Shown: piece by piece, positions 53,204 through 64,000 of the stretch
How positions within the stretch are numbered: the first letter of the stretch is position 1
How the letters are laid out: every line of letters begins with the position of its first letter
Assembly: GCA_004764695.1 (NCBI GenBank)
Contig: SMSO01000014.1
Span: 4,742,845 to 4,806,844, forward strand
Length of the DNA: 64,000 bases
Direction of reading: 5' to 3'
Source of the DNA: Schizochytrium sp. TIO01
Lineage: Eukaryota; Sar; Bigyra; Thraustochytrida; Thraustochytriidae
Notes under the pieces: model-generated
Databases searched by the model: none
Told to the model about the DNA's origin: nothing
What the model saw: only the letters and a program-made list of their open reading frames with translations
Position numbers and translations under genes: made by a program

Positions 53204-54616
53204 ATGAAAACCTGTGACGACTCTGAAGATGTCGAAACTCTGCACTCTGAGGTCCTAAATGGTTGGAGCGGGCGTTTGCCCAGAGTGCTGGCGTGGGCCA
53301 GTCTTGGAGATGCCGTCTCAGTTCCAATGCATTGGTACTATGACCTCGCACAACTTTGGCTGGACTACCCTCTTACGGCAAGGGAAAGACGCGGAGAGAT
53401 AGAGATACAATCTGTGCGTCAAGACATTTCACACCCGGACTCGTGGGACTACTTTAGAACTACCGAACCACATGATGCTTGGGCGCACCCGGTAGACCTG
53501 TTTCATGACCGAGCCCGTTTTTACGGACTTGAGGGCAGCCATTACCATGGTTGCCTTCGCCCAGGGGAAGTGACATTGACCATGAGGCTCTCTTGTGAAC
53601 TTTTTCGGAGCATCCAATCCCAAAACCAGGCGTATAATACTCTAGATTATCTGAGGCGATACCAGCGAATATTACTGGAACCAGGACAGCATCATGATAC
53701 GTACATTGAGTCCGCCCACAGAGCTTTCATGCGAGCAAGAGCACATGCGATAGATCCTGCCGTGATCCCGAGAGGAGACCGAGATGGGGATTGTTTGGCT
53801 GGTCTTGTGCTTGCCTTGCCTCTTCTTGTCAGAGGGAGCATAAAGGGGGCATCACATGAGCAAAAAGGCAGCAAGGAACCTAGGGTCTATACAGCAAAGC
53901 AATGGATTGCACGAACAACCAAAGAACCAGCACCACAATTATCGTTTTTGTCAAATTCAAATCGTGATCAACAATCAATAATACCCTCAGACGAAGATCT
54001 ATCGTCCAAACTGGTACTCAAAGGACAACCAGATTCAATAACTTGGAATAATTTTGAGAGTGAAGAAAGTCGAGCTTTCACAGGAGATGCATGGACAATC
54101 CGTCGATGTCCAGAGTTATGGTACCCTCTTCTCCAGCACATAAGTCTCACACACTCTAACTGGCGGGTTCTTACGGCTGCACATCTCCTTGCCCAGTTGT
54201 TTGGACACTCACTCAACAAAGAAGGAGTCATTAATGCAATCGTTGAGCTTGAGCGGGTTTGCCATAGCGAACAATGCTTGACAGCAACTGTCATAAGAAA
54301 ACAAATACGAAGGGATGTTCAATGCTGTGCTTTATCGATGCGAACCATGGATATCGCAGGTGTGGACGAGTGCCTTCGGTCATCGCTATTGGGAGGGCCC
54401 AGGTGGAACAGATGATATATACGCATGGGTGCTCTAACTAGCACCTTGATTCTGTTTCTTGCATGGCTCGAGGCAGAGCTCCCTCCGCAGACTCTACTTG
54501 TAATCAATGCACACTTAGGTGGAGATTGCACACATCGAGGTGCCATCTTGGGCGCCTTTATTGCCACCTTGGACATTCAATTTTGGCAAGTTTCAAAATC
54601 CGCAAGTTGGCTTTAG
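53204..54616 (+). CDS. ADP-ribosylglycohydrolase (DraG/ADPRH)-family protein with in-frame TGA at codon 404
   Basis: Member of the family that removes ADP-ribose from proteins or small molecules. From ATG 53204 the frame is open for 403 codons, hits TGA (54413-54415), then stays open in the same frame for 66 more codons. Before the stop: LGDAVSVPMHWYYD (34-47), HPDSWDY, FHDRARFYGLEGSHYHGCLRPGE and a GDRDGDCLAGLVLALPLL helix, all in the order of the subgroup found in fungi, plants and bacteria (HWYYD, HYHxxLxxGExTL). After the stop: FLAWLEAELPPQTLLV and NAHLGGDCTHRGAILGAF (435-452), the family's metal-binding C-terminal motif. Without these last residues the enzyme should be dead. From memory, relatives have Cys-Tyr-Ile where this has TGA-Tyr-Ile. 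So: nonsense mutation, readthrough, selenocysteine, or an unrecognised splice. The true C-terminus is shorter than usual. Confidence 0.75.
54413..54415 (+). other. In-frame TGA inside the ADP-ribosylglycohydrolase gene
   Basis: This TGA interrupts an otherwise continuous frame and precedes TATATACGCATG, encoding YIRM. The conserved C-terminal domain resumes without any shift of frame. No convincing SECIS element was found by eye in the 300 bases after 54616, although an ATGA with a following AAA occurs at about 54790. Confidence 0.7.
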
Positions 54617-56371
54617 CAAAGACAAGTTTAAAGCAGTTAGTTTTCCTTAGCATATATTTTAAAGTCTGCTAAGTAACAACTTTATTGTCGACGCAAAGTT
54701 GTACATACTAAACACATCTCGATTGCACATTTCGCTAAACTTTTTTAACCCTCTCTCTCTCTCATGGGAAACCTGCTAACGATAACATAATGACGGCGCC
54801 GCTGTAAACAGAACTTCAATCAATGCAGCCTGCAAGCGTCCGCCCGACACCCATGCGGTATATCGGAGGCACCCTCAACAATAAACAAAGGTCACTGAAG
54901 GTCTTGCATTTGAAAACTATATAAAATTTAACTTTCCTATTCTTTTTTACGTTCTTTGTTTTAAGGAACCCCCCCGCCCCCAATCAAGTCAAGCCCCATT
55001 CACATGACAAATCCCACTCTTACCTACTAAACCTGAAGATACCTAGCTTGTTAACGAGGTTGTCATCAACGCAGCATTCTATAACTTTGGTATTCCAGAA
55101 CCGCATTACGCGTGTCCCAAATGGAAAATCTCATTAGGTAAACACGCTATTACGCATTGGAGAGAAGGGTAGTCTATTTTAATTGAGTCTTTACGTTGGA
55201 TTTCCATGGGTTATACAGTGTGGCTAGTGGTTTCCACGGAAATCGAGCATCTCAAACTACACGGTGACAACGCAGTGACGAAGCGTGACGGCACGCAAGA
55301 CAATCAAGAAAGAGTGCAATTTAGCTCGTACTAGGAACATACGTGTCTATCCAACGAAAGACCACGCACTCAACTCAAAAAATGGGTTCGCATTACTAAA
55401 AGACCTTACAATGTTGGTGTTACCTTTCATTATGATTTATTCAAAGTATAGAGACAAGACCACGGCCCTGCATCAAGATGCATGCATCATGAAGAATCCT
55501 AAGACGACGCAAGTCCTGAAAGACAAAGAAGACAATCCTAAAATGTTCAGCGATAGCTATGGAGAAAAAGAAGCAGCGCGCCTTAAAGAAAGCACGGATG
55601 CGCCTGATTGGGTCTTCGAAGTACCACAACTTGTGCGCGATTCAGAAATCAATAATTTCTTCAAAGCTTTGTACGTTGGTGGGGCCAAAAACTGAGAAAT
55701 TTGCCGGCAAAAAGGAACTTGGAATTCGCTCTTTCTACAAGTTACGTATAAAATGTGATAAAGCCCAAATATCGAGGTTGGGTGACGCGACTGGAGCAGA
55801 AGGAAACATTTACATATTGAAAAGATAAAATTTATTATCAATCTAGTCACACTTAATAAAATGTGGTTATAATTACATAGAGCTGATTGAAGAAATGTCA
55901 TAAATATCTGTGGTTAGTAGTTATAATTGAAGCTAAGGTTGATAATTGTCTAGAGTAGCTGTTGCCGAGTTGAACCCTTTTCAGTCACAGTGGCATTCCT
56001 CTAAGCCTGGGGAAATCGTGTCGTAATGCTGTTTCAATTTCCTTCTCAGTAGCGCCCGTGACGTTTCATATTACGATAATAATCTTCGCTTATATCAGGG
56101 TGGCGGTTGCTACATTTATCATAGTCGTAGGTTGTAGAGCAATCCGGTTGGCGATCTTGCTGGAATTTCCCGCCCTCGCCAGGTGGGCGCTTCTCAAAGG
56201 AGTAGCTTAGACCGGAGAACCAACGCCATAGAGAGTATCAAGAAATATGTCCTTATCAAGGTGAGGTCAGCAGGCCGCACACGTTGTCGTTTCGCGAGCG
56301 TGTAGCCATTATGCGCTTCGTGGGTCCTCTTCCCAGACTAGGAACTCTTCTGTAGTTAGGTAACTAGGTGC

Positions 56372-56511
56372 GCACTCTCACTATTCAGAGGCTGTTAGTA
56401 AGTTAAACTCTTTGAGCTCGATTACTATCTCAAGCACGCCAAAGCAATCTCTAAGTATGATATGCCACCTGCACTCTCACTATTCAGAGGCTGTTAGTAA
56501 GTTAAACTCTT
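56372..56511. repeat. 41-bp direct repeat, two copies 99 bases apart
   Basis: Copies at 56372-56412 and 56471-56511 are identical over 41 bases, starting GCACTCTCACTATTCAGAGG. The 58 bases between them are unique. Confidence 0.93.
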
Positions 56512-57446
56512 CAACAGACATTTAAGTAGTTACGCTCTCCTTGCTTGCGCTGGCTCCTTCGGAGGTCCATGTCCTACAATCTGGGACCTGGACGTCCTTC
56601 CTTCCTTCCTTCCCGCTCTTTGATGATCCGCCCAAAACTAAACTCGAACGGAGGGCTCCCTTTGCAGGAACTCTTGGAAAGGCCCGTGCCGGTTCCGGGG
56701 CGTCTTGGAGGGCTCGGATCTGGCTTGAAGGAGCTCCGGCTCGAGTGTGCTTCGATCTCCCAAGACCCTCTACTCTGAGTTTGTGCACTTCACTTCCCAA
56801 GTGACTCGGTCAATCAATCGATGAATGAATTTGCCGCAATTTGGGGTCCCCAAACTTACAAACTTACGATGCGGTGGAAACGGCGCTCCGTCTTTTTTCT
56901 TTCGGGCCAGCTATGGGTAACTCTAGCAGCAGCTAGCGTGGGAGATACGAAAGAACCTCTGCGGAGAACGCGGCGGTAGGAGTGGCTATTGGCGGTTAGC
57001 AGTGCCTGCTTTGCAAAATAAACGGAACGGAACTTCGAACTATGATAGGAAAAAACAAACAAATAAACAAAAACAAAAACTTCGGAGATCGCAACAACTG
57101 CGAACTGAGCTGCGTTGATGACACCGCTTGTGCATGATAGGCAATGGCGTCCGAACTCGGCTCAGCTATCTTCACCAAGTTGGTAGCTAGCTAGGCCGCA
57201 ACGATCGACGATCTTCGACAACCCATCCATGATCTAACTCAATACTACGTGCATACATACATTCATACATTCATACATCATGATACAAAGCAGCAGTCGC
57301 TAGAGCCCTTAGTGTTTCAACTAGCACTGCAGCTCTACGAGTCCATAGTAAGCACGTACGTGGCTGGCTAGCTCTTGCGCGGATAGGCGAAACGATAGCA
57401 GTGCTTAGCACCCGTGGGGCTGTAATTGTAATGCACTGCAGCACTG

Positions 57447-57537
57447 CATAAGTAAGTAAGTGACTAAATAAGAAAGTAAGTGACTAAATAAGTAAGTGAA
57501 TAAGTAAGTAAGTGAGTGAATAAGTAAGTAAGTAGAA
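57447..57537. repeat. Degenerate AAGT microsatellite
   Basis: About 90 bases of AAGT units interrupted by GACTAAAT and GAAT variants. Confidence 0.88.
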
Positions 57538-59177
57538 CAACGGTGTTGGATAAGTGGTGAGCCGTATTCTTTTTGTTTACGAATGCCGCTTCGGCGCCGC
57601 AGCAGAGTTAGGAACTCCTGAAAGTGCCAAAGCGCCTGCCGTGCCATGGGACAGGGCGTGTGATAGAAAGCTTTGCACGCCTTCGACCACGCGCAGTGTG
57701 TGCTCGGGCCGAGCTGGGATCTTGGCAGAGAGAGCTCACTCCAAGATGGGGCAACTTTGTTGCGGCGTGTTTGTAGTTGATTCTGTCGAAGTAGAACGAA
57801 TTCCGCTGATTGAGTGCAAGAACCGGCGGGGCGCTATGCAATACTAGCGTTTACGTTAGGAGGCCGGCCGGCTCGAGGGAAATCCAATTGCAGGAGTCCA
57901 AGTGAAGAAAGCAATGAAGGGAGTGAGTGGTTGAGCAGTTCTCGAGAAACCTCAACGAGGTAGAATAACGTGCGTAGTCAGCCGTGCTCAACTTTAGCCT
58001 GTGCGAGGCTGATTTGATTCCAGTAGATCTGACTCGGTTTGATTTGTTTTGATTGTAGGTTTTAATAAAAGTTTATCGTGTGCTTTGATTTAGAAACAGA
58101 ATGTAATTCGATATTCAGACTGCTGAAGGCATTGAACTATAAGTCATTTGGCATCGCCTAGTGGCCATCTTCATGCCTCAAGGAAAGGTACAAATAAGGA
58201 TCTTTAATAGAGAGAAACTCTCAAGTGACAAGTTCTGCTCTTTGTAGTACTTGGGAGGCAGCATGTTAACTTTTAAGAATCATTGAGTTGGTGCATTTGC
58301 GACTTCAAGCTGTTGCCGGTTTTCTTGAAGAAGTTCTCCCAAAGTAGTTTGGTTGCCCATCACCTCAGAGCAAGCGCTTGTGAGTTTCATTTCATCACAC
58401 AGCATGAGGCCATCCACCCATTGCCAAGGCTCATCTCGAGCTTATTTCGACAGCCAGAAAAGGAATCGAAGCACAACTATCACGAGTAGTTGGTAGGATG
58501 TATCGCGGAATGGTCAATGAATCAATTAATGACTGTCGTGCTGCTGCTATTTTCAGCGCACACGCCTATAGTTAAATGTAGGAGAGTCCTACAGTGGGGA
58601 TGGAGTCCGAGTCTACTTTCTATCTTACGCTGGCACTTTAGTAATTTGGTTAGTAAGAAAAGATAAACAAAGAGGAGGTCTCCGCTTTATTTATAATTAT
58701 TTATAACAGTGGAAGAAGGGCAAAAGGCTAAGTAGAGCTAGTGGCATTCTATAGATGATCCTTTATGTAAAGAAAAACCAAAAAAACATGGATACTCTGT
58801 GGTCCTATGGATTAGGGTAGATGGATTCTTAATCGGAAGCCGTCGAGGATTAATAAAGAGTTCATAACTTAGTTGGTGTGAGTCTGTGACCCTTGCAAAC
58901 CAAAAACCAATTTGGGCTCTTTAAAGAGTGCCATCCGTTTGAAGAAGAGCAACAACAGCAGAGCAACAAAACTCGTAGCTGCTGGGGAAACTAGGTGATC
59001 TGGGGACACATAAAGTCGTCTGACTCGGTTGGAGAGTCCACTTGAAAAAGACTAGCGAGTTTCAGGGCGGGGCTCGGTTCTCCCGGTGTTACGGTTGTTG
59101 AGGCAAAGCGAGGCCTCGTTTCGCGTGTTTATTGAGAAACCAGAAACAGCAGCAGCAACCAACACTAGACGAAGAAC

Positions 59178-60182
59178 ATGAGATCCTTTGTAGGCGCACT
59201 CCGCGCAAAACAAACAAAGAAGAAGGAGGAGAAAGAAGCCAAGAAGACCCAGGCTGTGCAACACAATGCTCTCTATGAAAAGAATCAGGTCGAAACGACT
59301 ACACATCGCCTCAAGATGCGTATTGAATACCTTGAAGGCCAAGAAGCGCAGCTGGTGAAGCAAGCCAAAATTCTTGCCAAGCGAGGTGACAAGAATGGAG
59401 CTCTTGGCAAGCTGCGCAAGAAGAAGATGATTGTCAAGGAAAAGGAGAAACTCTACACCGCGATCTTTAATCTGGAGCAGCAAGCATTTGCTGTGGAGAA
59501 TGCCATCACAACACAGGATATCGTCAGTGGTATGCGCGTAGGAAAGAATGCCATGCAGGGTATTCAGAAGACTATTGACGTGGATGATGTGCAAGACCTC
59601 AGGGATGACATTACAGAGCAGATGCAGACCATGGACGAGGTTGATCAACTCTTGTCCGAGCCTTTGGATGGCATTGGCTTCGATGATGATGATCTTGCCG
59701 CAGAACTCGATGAGCTTGACGAGCTTAACCTCGTGGAAAGCCTCGATGAACTACCAGAAGTGCCTAGCGTGCCGGTTCCTCGTAAACCTGTTATGCACGC
59801 TGCACCGAACACTCCGGCATCACCCGTACCTATGTCTCCGCCAGCGGCGCCCCGCCAGCCCGTGGCTGTTGGCGCACAGTCAACACATCTGCGCCAAGCT
59901 GTCCCAACTGTATCTTCTTTACCTAAGCCGGCGCCTCCAATTGCATCTCGACCAGTCTTGCCTCCTCGTAATACAACAACATCATCGTATGTGGATAACC
60001 ACATCCAGAATTTGCCTGAGGCACCCCGCACAGAATTCGTGAAACCTGCACCGGCATCAAGTGTCCCTATGTACAGTTTTGACTCCACTTCTGATCCCTC
60101 AAGACCTCGTGTGCCTCCTCGCCCAGGTGCTGTGCGTGTATTACCGCCTCGGCCGGTACGTGCTACTGCGGATCTGGCTTAA
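59178..60182 (+). CDS. SNF7/VPS32/CHMP4-family ESCRT-III subunit with proline-rich C-terminal extension
   Basis: 334-aa ESCRT-III polymer subunit, acting in endosomal sorting, membrane repair and cytokinesis. ATG at 59178. Residues ~1-190 form the SNF7 core: a basic first helix (MRSFVGALRAKQTKKKEEKEAKK), then ALGKLRKKKMIVKEKEKLYT, NLEQQAFAVENAITTQDIV, GMRVGKNAMQGIQKTIDVDDVQDLRDDI and the acidic DDDDLAAELDELDEL helix that normally contacts VPS4. Typical relatives end near residue 220. Here about 130 residues follow, rich in Pro, Ala and Ser with several PxxP motifs (SRPVLPPR, RPRVPPRPGAVRVLPPRP), which look like SH3-type ligand sites. The extension is in frame with no stop or splice signal at the junction, so it seems genuine. 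A partner such as an ALIX-like or SH3 protein is inferred only. Confidence 0.92.
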   Translation: MRSFVGALRAKQTKKKEEKEAKKTQAVQHNALYEKNQVETTTHRLKMRIEYLEGQEAQLVKQAKILAKRGDKNGALGKLRKKKMIVKEKEKLYTAIFNLEQQAFAVENAITTQDIVSGMRVGKNAMQGIQKTIDVDDVQDLRDDITEQMQTMDEVDQLLSEPLDGIGFDDDDLAAELDELDELNLVESLDELPEVPSVPVPRKPVMHAAPNTPASPVPMSPPAAPRQPVAVGAQSTHLRQAVPTVSSLPKPAPPIASRPVLPPRNTTTSSYVDNHIQNLPEAPRTEFVKPAPASSVPMYSFDSTSDPSRPRVPPRPGAVRVLPPRPVRATADLA

Positions 60183-61555
60183 ATTTAAAGTGATTGTGGT
60201 CTAAACCCCATGATCCGCTTTTGTCGTTGTTTGATTGTGGCCTGGCTGCGGCAACATAGATTCGCTTTCGCTAGGCAGGTCTAAGCTACTACTGTCAACT
60301 CCGCTTCGATCTGTTCAATTAGTATGTCATCATTATCTAATCAATTCATTATGTAACATGTCTTTCAAGCTTTCACAATTGATGTTTGCAATATTATATC
60401 ATCTTGCACCTGGCTCTCTACTACCAAATACATTTCTCATCACGTCCCTGATTTATGATGGCAAGGCACCTGGATATCTCGGAGTTTCAAGGGCTGCTGA
60501 GTTGCCAACATGTATGCCAGTTTTTGTTGAAAGCAAACCTTGTTCACGACGCACGAGCTCAACAGAGGTCACGTTTACATTTCTATATGAGAAGAGAACT
60601 CTATCTCCAAGCTGTCATGTAATCACCACGCTTATAAAGTCTTGAGTATATTCTTTTTATTCATTCATTCATTCATTTAAGTTGCACAAACCAAACCAAA
60701 TCAAATCAAATGTAATATCCGAACAAGCAACGCCGACTCTAGACAAACTGAGCCTAAGTTCATTTATCCTGTCAATGAGTCTACCAGTTCTTGCGAGCGT
60801 AAAACCCCGAAGGAGTAACTTTAATAGCTAGGTATTAATTAGCATAGCAAGCTAAGGTATTAAGTTGCTGTGCTACGAGTATCGTCAGGAGTCATGATGG
60901 ACCTTCGTATCATCTCTTGCTCAGTTCCTGTAATAAAACTATCTTTCTTCTGTTCCCTCGTTAAGCAGAAACTGCTAGCTAGCTAGTTGTGTCGTCTTAG
61001 GAAAGAGACTAAGCTCGTTGTGTACTCAGTCATAGACCTGCTTGCCCCGTGATCACGATGTAAGCGTCCAGCTTGAGCACGGTCTGAGGTGTGTCGAGAT
61101 TCTCTGAAAGTGCTCGAGAGGAGAAAAGAGAAAGATCCACTTGTGTAAAAATATTGTGAAAAGTCATTTTATTAGTTTTTTTGTTTTTTTTTAATTTGTT
61201 TTTCTCTGTTCTACTTTCTTAAACCTTTAACTCCGAACGGCCAATTAAGGAAATCGACTCGATCGAACGTCAAGCTGCAGTTTCCCTCTTTGAGTGTTTT
61301 CTACAATCAAGCATGTGAGTTAACCGAACTCATTTTACCTGTTTGAAGAAGTCTTAATGTCTGTCGGATGTCAGTGAAAGGCAGATTCCTCATGTGACAA
61401 CAGGATGGAGGTTTCGCAGCAGTATTAGTAAAAGCCAAGTTGTAGTTGTGAATTACAATTACCTTTTATTGCACGATTTGTCAATCGGGTATTCTGCGAT
61501 GTCTCTGCGTGAACCCAGAGTTTTGCTTGAGCTGATGACAACGGCGATGATGGTG

Positions 61556-61559
61556 CTGG

Positions 61560-61598
<39 letters not shown>
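61556..61598. repeat. GAT trinucleotide microsatellite
   Basis: About fourteen GAT triplets; reads poly-Met or poly-Ile in the spurious ORFs around it. Confidence 0.92.
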
Positions 61599-61599
<1 letters not shown>

Positions 61600-62802
61600 T
61601 AACTTAAAAGAGTAGGGACAGGTGTATGAATTTGTTCGGCACTTTCCTTCTTTGATTGTTGCCTCCAAGTCCCAGAACAATAAGCCGTTCCTACTAGTAG
61701 CGCAGATCTTTGTCTTCCTCAACAAAAATCTTGGCCTCAGTTTTGTAAAATTTTCCACCACAATAGAGGTTGGTTCATTTGTTGCTCGCAATGTGCTGGC
61801 TGTGCACAAGTAAACATTTCTGCGTCTTACCGTATGAAAAATCATTAAACAATATAACGCACCACAACAAAGAATCGAGCCTGATATATAATGTGGCAAC
61901 TTCGGACATTCTCGCATGCGTATGCGAATGCGAATGTAATTCCTAATGCAAATGCAAATGCAAATGTCAAGACAAGCACAAAATGACCATGGCTCTATGC
62001 ATAAATATCTTGAGTGCGTCAAGGTCTGAGTGATGGACGTCATTCAGAAAACCTTTAAAAGAACTTGCGGCCAGCGGGAGTTCCGCTCGTATCTCTTCAA
62101 AGGCCAACATGCTCTCGTAGTATGCATGCTGCACAGCTTAATTTCCAGAGCATCATAACGACCTCCCTGCCGTGACAGAACTCGTGACGCAGAAGAACCT
62201 GATCCACGCTCTGTTGGTTGCTGCAGGCAGCTAGCTAGCTAGGTATCAGTAGCTAGCTCCGTAGCCATCTGCGACTGTCTTTGCGGTTCTCTCATGCGGC
62301 TAGATTATGGCGAGGTCGCATCCTGAGATGTGATTTGCAACGAATTACAGTTTGCTTACAAGGTCAGCCAGCCCGCATCTGAAGGAGAATCTGGCGGGAC
62401 GAGCGAGCGAGTGTCAGCCGTGTCGAAGATGTCAGCGACTGCCAGCTGTCTGTCTGTGGCGCGACTGATCGTAAAAAATCCTTGGGATGCAGAAGGAAGG
62501 AAGCCCTCTTCCACGCTGTGGATGAGTGCGCGAACCAAAGGAGAGAAGACCACCATCGTCATCTCCGGCATTGCACGAGAGCCGCACAATCTACCCTGAA
62601 TTAATCACGGCTACCTGCCGCCAAATGCCCCTCCGGGGAGGTCAAAAGCACGGAAACAGGGGGCACACATGGAGTTCCCGGGAGGAAGGATTCGATGACG
62701 TTGAAGAGGATCCTCCACTTATAGCAGTAATAGGAGTTTTAAGACTATAAATAATCTCAGAGTGTGCATATCATACATAACAGAGCGAAGAAAGAAAGAA
62801 GG

Positions 62803-62909
62803 AAAGAATGAAAGAATGAAAGAATGAAAGAATGAAAGAATGAAAGAATGAAAGAATGAAAGAATGAAAGAATGAAAGAATGAAAGAATGAAAGAATGAA
62901 AGAATGAAT
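62803..62909. repeat. AAAGAATG octamer microsatellite
   Basis: About thirteen nearly perfect AAAGAATG units, preceded by an AAAG run. In the minus frame this reads SFFHSFIL repeats, which are not a gene. Confidence 0.95.
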
Positions 62910-63941
62910 GTGCTGTGGAAATCAAGCATCGATGAAAATGCCTTTCGCTGGTGGTGCGCGGGTGAGCAGGCGCAGAGGGAGGAAAGGCAGTCTGGGCAGG
63001 CACGAGCTCTGTGCACTATGGCAGTCGGTTCTCCGATTTGTTGCGACACCACCACAAATGAGATGAATGTTGAAGCAGTGATTGATTTTTTTTCGTTTTC
63101 TTTCGGAATTAATAATTAATTAATTGATTACAATTGCTGGAAAGAAACATTAATTGATTATGTTGAGGAACAAGAACGGCGCTGTAAAATGATGCAGCAT
63201 CGCCAAGAAAGCAGCGGAAAACCTGCAGCGAGCTGAGCGAGGCGTACCGGGAGGCCTCTGCGCTGCGCAGGCCAAGGCAGGGCATGAGCTTGCTCGGGTC
63301 TGCGCGAAGAAGAAGCCCCATCCATTCCTTCGCATTCGAGCTCGCATTTATTCATCACGCCTCGCCTTCTTCCCATTGTAATGTAAACGACCGTCTCATT
63401 CATTATCGATTGATTTGATGATTATGAAACTGATGATACAACGATAAATAATAAGAATAAAAAGAAGAAGAAGAAGAAGAAAAGAAGAAGAGCTCACAGA
63501 ATGGCTTGGCTGTCCTTGCTCGGCGCCTCTTCAGCCTGCCTGAAGTGGGGAAACTGCCACGCCTCCTCGTATCGCTACGCCTTCGCTCGTGCATGCTCGT
63601 GCCTCTTTGGGTTGAAGCCGATCTATCGAAGGGCTGATTGATCGTACAGAAGGAAGGAGAGAAGGAAATCCAAGTTTTACCTCGAACGATCGTAAGCAAG
63701 GGCGCTAGGGGTATCCTTAAGGGTCGTTAGAGATTGAAGCATCCATCGCAGTCGAATCATTGTTGGAGAGAGAAGAAACAGAGTTTGATTGTTTGATTGT
63801 TTGGCTATTTATTTGGTTGTTTGTTGGGGTTTGTTGGGGTTTGTTTGTTTGTGTATGGTATTACACGAAAGGAGAAGAAACGATCATTGCTTAGAGTCGC
63901 TCGTTTCAAAGAATAGGTTTTGGATCTAGAGCAGAAGATGA

Positions 63942-64000
63942 TTTATTTGTTTATGTATTTATGTATTTATTTATTTATTTGTTTATTTAATTGTTTGTTG
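63942..64000. repeat. TTTA/TTTG microsatellite at window edge
   Basis: TTTA, TTTG and TGTA units run to the end of the window, so the array may continue beyond it. Confidence 0.8.

Larger units (their letters stand above)
54617..59177. other. 4.5-kb spacer with direct repeat and microsatellites
   Basis: No gene is recognised. A plus-strand frame at 55285-55695 (starts at GTG; ends DWVFEVPQLVRDSEINNFFKALYV) is moderately protein-like and unassigned. A 41-bp direct repeat (56372 and 56471) and an AAGT-rich tract (57447-57537) are listed separately. The remainder resembles the spacers further left: TAGCTAGCTAG words, short CATACATTC runs at 57249-57280 and scattered CCTT repeats at 56598-56613. 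Confidence 0.45.
60183..64000. other. Repeat-rich spacer to the window end
   Basis: No gene supported. The plus-strand ORF at 60235-60645 (136 codons) has no domain and no ATG-supported context. The stretch holds a TCAT repeat (60656-60677), a GAT repeat (61556-61598), an AATGCA hexamer run (61927-61965), an octamer microsatellite (62803-62909), an AAG run (63459-63490) and TTTG/TTTA repeats at the right edge (63784-63860 and 63942-64000). Composition resembles the desert at 14-31 kb. Confidence 0.5.

Noticed and set aside
62719-63055. Two overlapping minus ORFs rich in SFFHSFIL
   Set aside because: Produced by the AAAGAATG octamer repeat.
1-64000. CRISPR arrays, insertion sequences, long terminal repeats
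   Set aside because: No regularly spaced identical repeats with unique spacers, no transposase or reverse-transcriptase motif and no long inverted or direct terminal repeats were seen.

Overview
This is a eukaryotic nuclear window. The recognisable genes are single-copy eukaryotic housekeeping families (a DNAJB12/14-type J protein, LIS1, SNF7/CHMP4, a kinesin, a PP2C phosphatase, COX17, mitochondrial threonine dehydrogenase and cobalamin adenosyltransferase). Nearly all are uninterrupted ORFs, on both strands, each with its own spacer and no operon-like packing. The one clear GT-AG intron is in the COX17 gene. Mostly intronless genes, moderate GC and long spacers full of tetranucleotide microsatellites would suit a thraustochytrid/labyrinthulomycete-type stramenopile, but this placement is inference from style and content, not from a marker gene. 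I found no rRNA or convincing tRNA.

Layout. 1-14 kb is gene-bearing: a 5'-truncated DnaJ/DUF1977 gene, an NADPH-dependent FMN reductase, a very large SAM-like/LRR/NEL protein, a small helical protein and a kinesin-13-like motor. 14.3-31.8 kb has no recognisable gene; it is a desert of microsatellites, two minisatellites, AT-rich blocks and a few GC-rich islands, some with strong inverted repeats. 31.8-39.3 kb carries a PP2C phosphatase, LIS1 and threonine dehydrogenase. 43.5-48.5 kb carries COX17, an ER-lumen protein ending in RDEL and a cob(I)alamin adenosyltransferase. 51.5-54.6 kb carries an EF-hand membrane protein and an ADP-ribosylglycohydrolase-family gene interrupted by TGA. 59.2-60.2 kb carries SNF7 with a proline-rich tail. 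The rest is repeat-rich spacer.

The most exciting item is the gene at 5520-9593. Its C-terminal ~330 residues look like the NEL (novel E3 ligase) domain of bacterial IpaH/SspH/SlrP-type effectors, including the catalytic CxD motif (Cys1132). It is preceded by about 39 leucine-rich repeats and a SAM-like segment. A cysteine-type bacterial ubiquitin ligase in a protist chromosome, beside ordinary eukaryotic genes, suggests interdomain transfer and domestication. Second is the ADP-ribosylglycohydrolase gene, whose frame continues past a single TGA standing where I recall relatives having Cys; nonsense mutation, readthrough and selenocysteine are competing explanations.

The genes do not form one pathway. 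Loose themes are mitochondrial metabolism (TDH, MMAB, COX17), ER and membrane proteostasis (J protein, RDEL protein, SNF7), microtubule transport (LIS1, kinesin) and ubiquitin or ADP-ribose signalling (NEL protein, ADPRH).
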